Shown one piece after another: positions 18,237-20,401 of a DNA stretch of 20,401 nt; position 1 is the first letter of the stretch; each line of letters begins with the position of its first letter. The position numbers and the translations under genes are program-made. Origin of the DNA: Chara braunii (taxonomy: Eukaryota; Streptophyta; Charophyceae; Charales; Characeae); assembly GCA_003427395.1 (NCBI GenBank), contig BFEA01001285.1:58448-78848 (forward strand), in the 5' to 3' direction. Below the pieces are notes generated by a model. It was given only the letters and a program-made list of their open reading frames with translations. It made no database searches and was not told where the DNA came from.

Positions 18237-18835
18237 GCGGGATGATCCCATGTCGGCGGCCCTAGAGGAACCATAGATAGGTATCCCAGGTAACCCATGA
18301 ATATAGTAGGTCCACACAACACTCAGCAATCCTTAATCATCTTTAGTATTCTTCTGTATTCTTCGGTATGCCTCAAGCTCATACATTACTCAGAAAGCTT
18401 CAGTATTCCTCAGTAATTTTCTGTATGTCTCAAAAGGATGGGCGCCTTGAGGATAGGGGGAGGATGTCAGAGGCTAGGGGATGGAGGGAGACTCCCATCG
18501 GTGGCCCCCAGTGGCCCTCCCCCCAATACCCGGCCCTGCTGCAGGATAGGAGGGCAGCATACAGTGGATATGGGACGCTGGACCTGGTTTCCAGCACTTT
18601 GGCGTCCCTCCCAAAAAAGGGCTGCTAAGTCAATCCCCTGAAGAGCAGGGCAATCAATGCTGGCAGCCCTCACAGTCACCATTCTCATTGTTCTTGGACA
18701 CTCTCAATTCTGTACATGGGACGCTGGACCCGTTTTCCAGCAGGTGATGCTCCCCACCAATAGATGGAGCCTCCCTCTTGGTGTTAGTGGTGTCTGCTCT
18801 TATCAGCAGCACTAACACTGGCGAGGGCGTTTTCC
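18237..18835 (+). other. LINE 3' UTR with internal repeated hairpin
   Basis: The UTR has a stretch rich in CAGTATTC/TGTATTC-like words (18340-18430) and a 27-bp direct repeat (18570-18596 and 18716-18742) that differs at two positions. Each repeat contains GCTGGA and TCCAGC separated by seven bases, a 6-bp hairpin. A terminal stem-loop at 18780-18819 follows. The part from about 18620 onward is shared with LINE copy 1. Confidence 0.75.
18780..18819 (+). other. LINE 3' terminal stem-loop, copy 2
   Basis: Arms GGTGTTAGTGGTG (18780-18792) and CAGCACTAACACT (18807-18819) pair with one mismatch and one G-T wobble. GTGTTAGTG/CACTAACAC is perfect, and an inner CTGCT/AGCAG stem can form instead of the mismatched pair. 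It corresponds exactly in position and arm/loop length to the stem-loop of copy 1 and lies 16 bases before the A27 tail. Confidence 0.85.
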
Positions 18836-18866
<31 letters not shown>

Positions 18867-18870
18867 GATG

Positions 18871-18892
18871 AAACCCTTACATGTAAGGGTTT
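18871..18892. other. Perfect 22-bp palindrome
   Basis: AAACCCTTACA is followed at once by its own reverse complement, with no spacer. It begins eight bases after the LINE A-tail. The half-site resembles the plant telomere word AAACCCT by one unit only. Confidence 0.8.
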
Positions 18893-19284
18893 TCTAGTGG
18901 TGTAGAACGAGGCCCTATATGTGGCCGATCTCTTGGCTGTTTTCAAACTTCTATTTTCTGTTGACAATATGAAGGTGCCCGGTTCCAATAACTCTATCTA
19001 AGAATTTAGTTCGCACTTGGGCGAAACTTTAGAGTTGATGTGCACCTAAGAACTTAGCACGCTCTTGGAAGCAATTTTAGGGTTGTTATGATCATAGACG
19101 TTCGTGAGTCCAATGGGACGTCTTAGTTGGATTTCTTGAAGTTTCGATCACAAATGATTCTTTCCAAAAAGGCTGTTGTAGACAGATTTCCCAATTGTGG
19201 TTTTAATTCCTATTTTTCAAGAGTAGTTTTCGCAGTTCTTTTTTATGTGAATAAATCCCCACATGCAAATCTTATTTCTTTGTC
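18893..19284. other. AT-richer stretch without a gene
   Basis: No ORF of note and no RNA gene is visible. Two related phrases, TAAGAATTTAGTTCGCACTTGG and AAGAACTTAGCACGCTCTTGG in shortened form, occur at about 19000 and 19046, hinting at an old 46-bp duplication. It may be flanking host or older repeat sequence into which the LINEs inserted. Confidence 0.4.
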
Positions 19285-19289
19285 GTGAT

Positions 19290-20215
19290 TGCGGCCATTG
19301 TGGTTTTGCAAATTAAAAGGGGGGGAGGTCGAATTAGGGGTAGGTGGGAAGTGGGGGGGTTCACTTCGATGAGGGACCGGCGGTTTATAGAGGTAAGTCT
19401 TACTAGAAGGGTGGGGTGGGACGACGTTGGCCGGTGCTGGAGCATTCGCTCTGTGACCAGGGGGAGCTTGAGGCCATTGAAGTTATGCCGAGGGTGGAAG
19501 GCATAACCATCTCGCCCGACGTAGTTGTTGCTGGGGCGCTGACCCTGTAACCTTTTGAGGGGCCATGCAGTTAAGAGAGGTGTCGAGGGGGGAAGGCACT
19601 CTCTGTCCGTCAGAATCAGTTAGATCGGTACTGGGGTTGTTTGTGTTGCCTTGTAACCCTAACACGGGGGTATGAGATCTGACGAGTTCTGGTACGAGGA
19701 CTGAAAGCTGGATCGGCGTGTCCCTCATCGGTGGTGAAGGTAAGAGTCAGATTGTTGGTGGTTGCCTCCTCTTGTTTTTTCAAATGGAGAGTGAAATCGG
19801 AAGCGTGGTTGGGAAGAAATTTTGGGGGGGCTCATGCAGGAGGGGAAGGGTGGCTCAGGGGGGTAAGTCTATTAGAAGGACGGGGTGGGGCGACAGTGGC
19901 CGGTGCTGGAGCAGTGCTCTGTGACCATGGAGAGCTTGAGGCCATTGGAGCTTGCCGAGGGTGGAAGTCATAACTGCCTCTTTCAACGTAGCTGAATCCG
20001 GGGCAGTGACCCTGTAACCCGGTAGGGGGTTTGGCAGCTAAGGAAGTGTCGAGGGGGGAAGACGCTTCCTGTCCGTTAGAAAACAGTCAGCTCGGTGCTG
20101 GGGCAGCTTGTGTTGCCTTGTAACCCTAGCAAGGGGGGTGTGAGAACTGGCGACTTCTGGTACGAGGACTGAAAGCTTGAGTGACGGTTTCTCGCCTGTA
20201 GAGTGGGTTTGGTTT
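19290..20215. repeat. Tandem duplication, period ~470 bp, built of ~100-bp sub-repeats
   Basis: Matching landmarks are offset by about 470 bp. GTAAGTCT occurs at 19393 and 19863, GGCCGGTGCTGGAGCA at 19430 and 19898, and TGTTGCCTTGTAACCCTA at about 19644 and 20112. A TCTGGTACGAGGACTGAAAGC segment, here shortened, occurs at about 19689 and 20157. Inside each copy the pattern GCTGGGGC...CTGTAACC...GGCCAT...CGAGGG-GGAAG recurs about every 95-100 bp, three times in all. The G-rich, C-poor plus strand gives short frames on both strands that merely follow the repeat. Confidence 0.85.
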
Positions 20216-20321
20216 GGATTGATGGTGGTTCAGCTCTGATTTTTGCTTCTCTAATTTTCCTTTTTTAATTTTTTGAAAAAAAGAATAAGGAGAGCGGGAG
20301 AAGATGGTGGGTTATCACGCG

Positions 20322-20351
20322 TCCTACCAGTGAGGGGGCTAGCTGGTAGGA
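20322..20351. other. 9-bp perfect hairpin near the window end
   Basis: TCCTACCAG (20322-20330) and CTGGTAGGA (20343-20351) are complementary around a 12-base G-rich loop. There is no T-tract or gene end, so a terminator role is not supported. The flanks 20216-20321 and 20352-20401 hold no recognisable gene. Confidence 0.6.
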
Positions 20352-20401
20352 TGGGAGTATGGTATAGCAGCAGCAGAGATGGTGGCTCCGCTGTAGTCAG
20401 T

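Larger units (their letters stand above)
16211..18862 (+). mobile_element. LINE, copy 2, 5'-truncated, ends in A27
   Basis: A non-LTR retrotransposon begins directly after the A17 tail of copy 1 and contains the C-terminal part of the RT polypeptide, a 3' UTR of about 600 bp and an A27 tail (18836-18862). The endonuclease and RT catalytic core are absent, as expected for incomplete target-primed reverse transcription. A-tract plus GA occurs on both sides (to 16212 and to 18864), so the target duplication may be an A-run plus GA. This cannot be separated from the tails. Confidence 0.9.

Overview
The window looks like nuclear DNA from a repeat-rich eukaryote, most likely a streptophyte alga or other green-lineage plant. 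This rests on a plant-type Ty3/gypsy pol region, a plant-type LINE with a zf-RVT end, a TATA box followed by a pyrimidine patch, long dinucleotide runs, and the absence of bacterial gene organisation. The order of residues in the RNase H/integrase part reminds me of Chara-type gypsy elements, but I cannot confirm a species. I see no intact host gene, and no convincing tRNA, rRNA or CRISPR.

Layout. 1-3844 is repeats: an (AG)n run, AT-rich quasi-palindromes, an 80-bp tandem repeat, a CTG-rich minisatellite, then a 2-kb pyrimidine-rich minisatellite of about 40 monomers with higher-order periodicity, closed by a long (CT)n run. 3845-5660 has no gene I can support. 5661-7455 (minus strand) holds broken coding sequence of an unrecognised protein or proteins, perhaps with one intron. 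7456-8740 is again without a clear gene.

8743-13047 (plus) is the 3' part of a decayed Ty3/gypsy retrotransposon: RNase H, then a PHD-finger-like C4HC3 domain, then the H2C2 zinc finger, DDE core and C-terminal domain of integrase. Two closely packed extra ORFs (11077-13047) follow pol. The second carries what looks like a duplicated domain. Gag, protease and reverse transcriptase are not in the window. 13048-14719 may hold the 3' LTR, including a TATA box at 13925. 14720-15352 is a weak Cys-containing ORF.

15956-18862 is two LINE 3' ends in head-to-tail order. The first is a short tail ending in A17. Directly after it comes a 5'-truncated copy with the end of the RT polypeptide, a zf-RVT zinc knuckle, a 3' UTR and A27. 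Both end in the same stem-loop, and at least one base pair in the stem has changed on both sides. 18863-20401 contains a palindrome, a 470-bp tandem duplication built from roughly 100-bp sub-repeats, and a terminal hairpin.

What stands out is the PHD-like finger between RNase H and integrase, the extra ORF block after pol, the covarying LINE 3' stem-loop, the higher-order minisatellite, and a decay pattern in which most premature stops are explained by a single C-to-T or G-to-A change.
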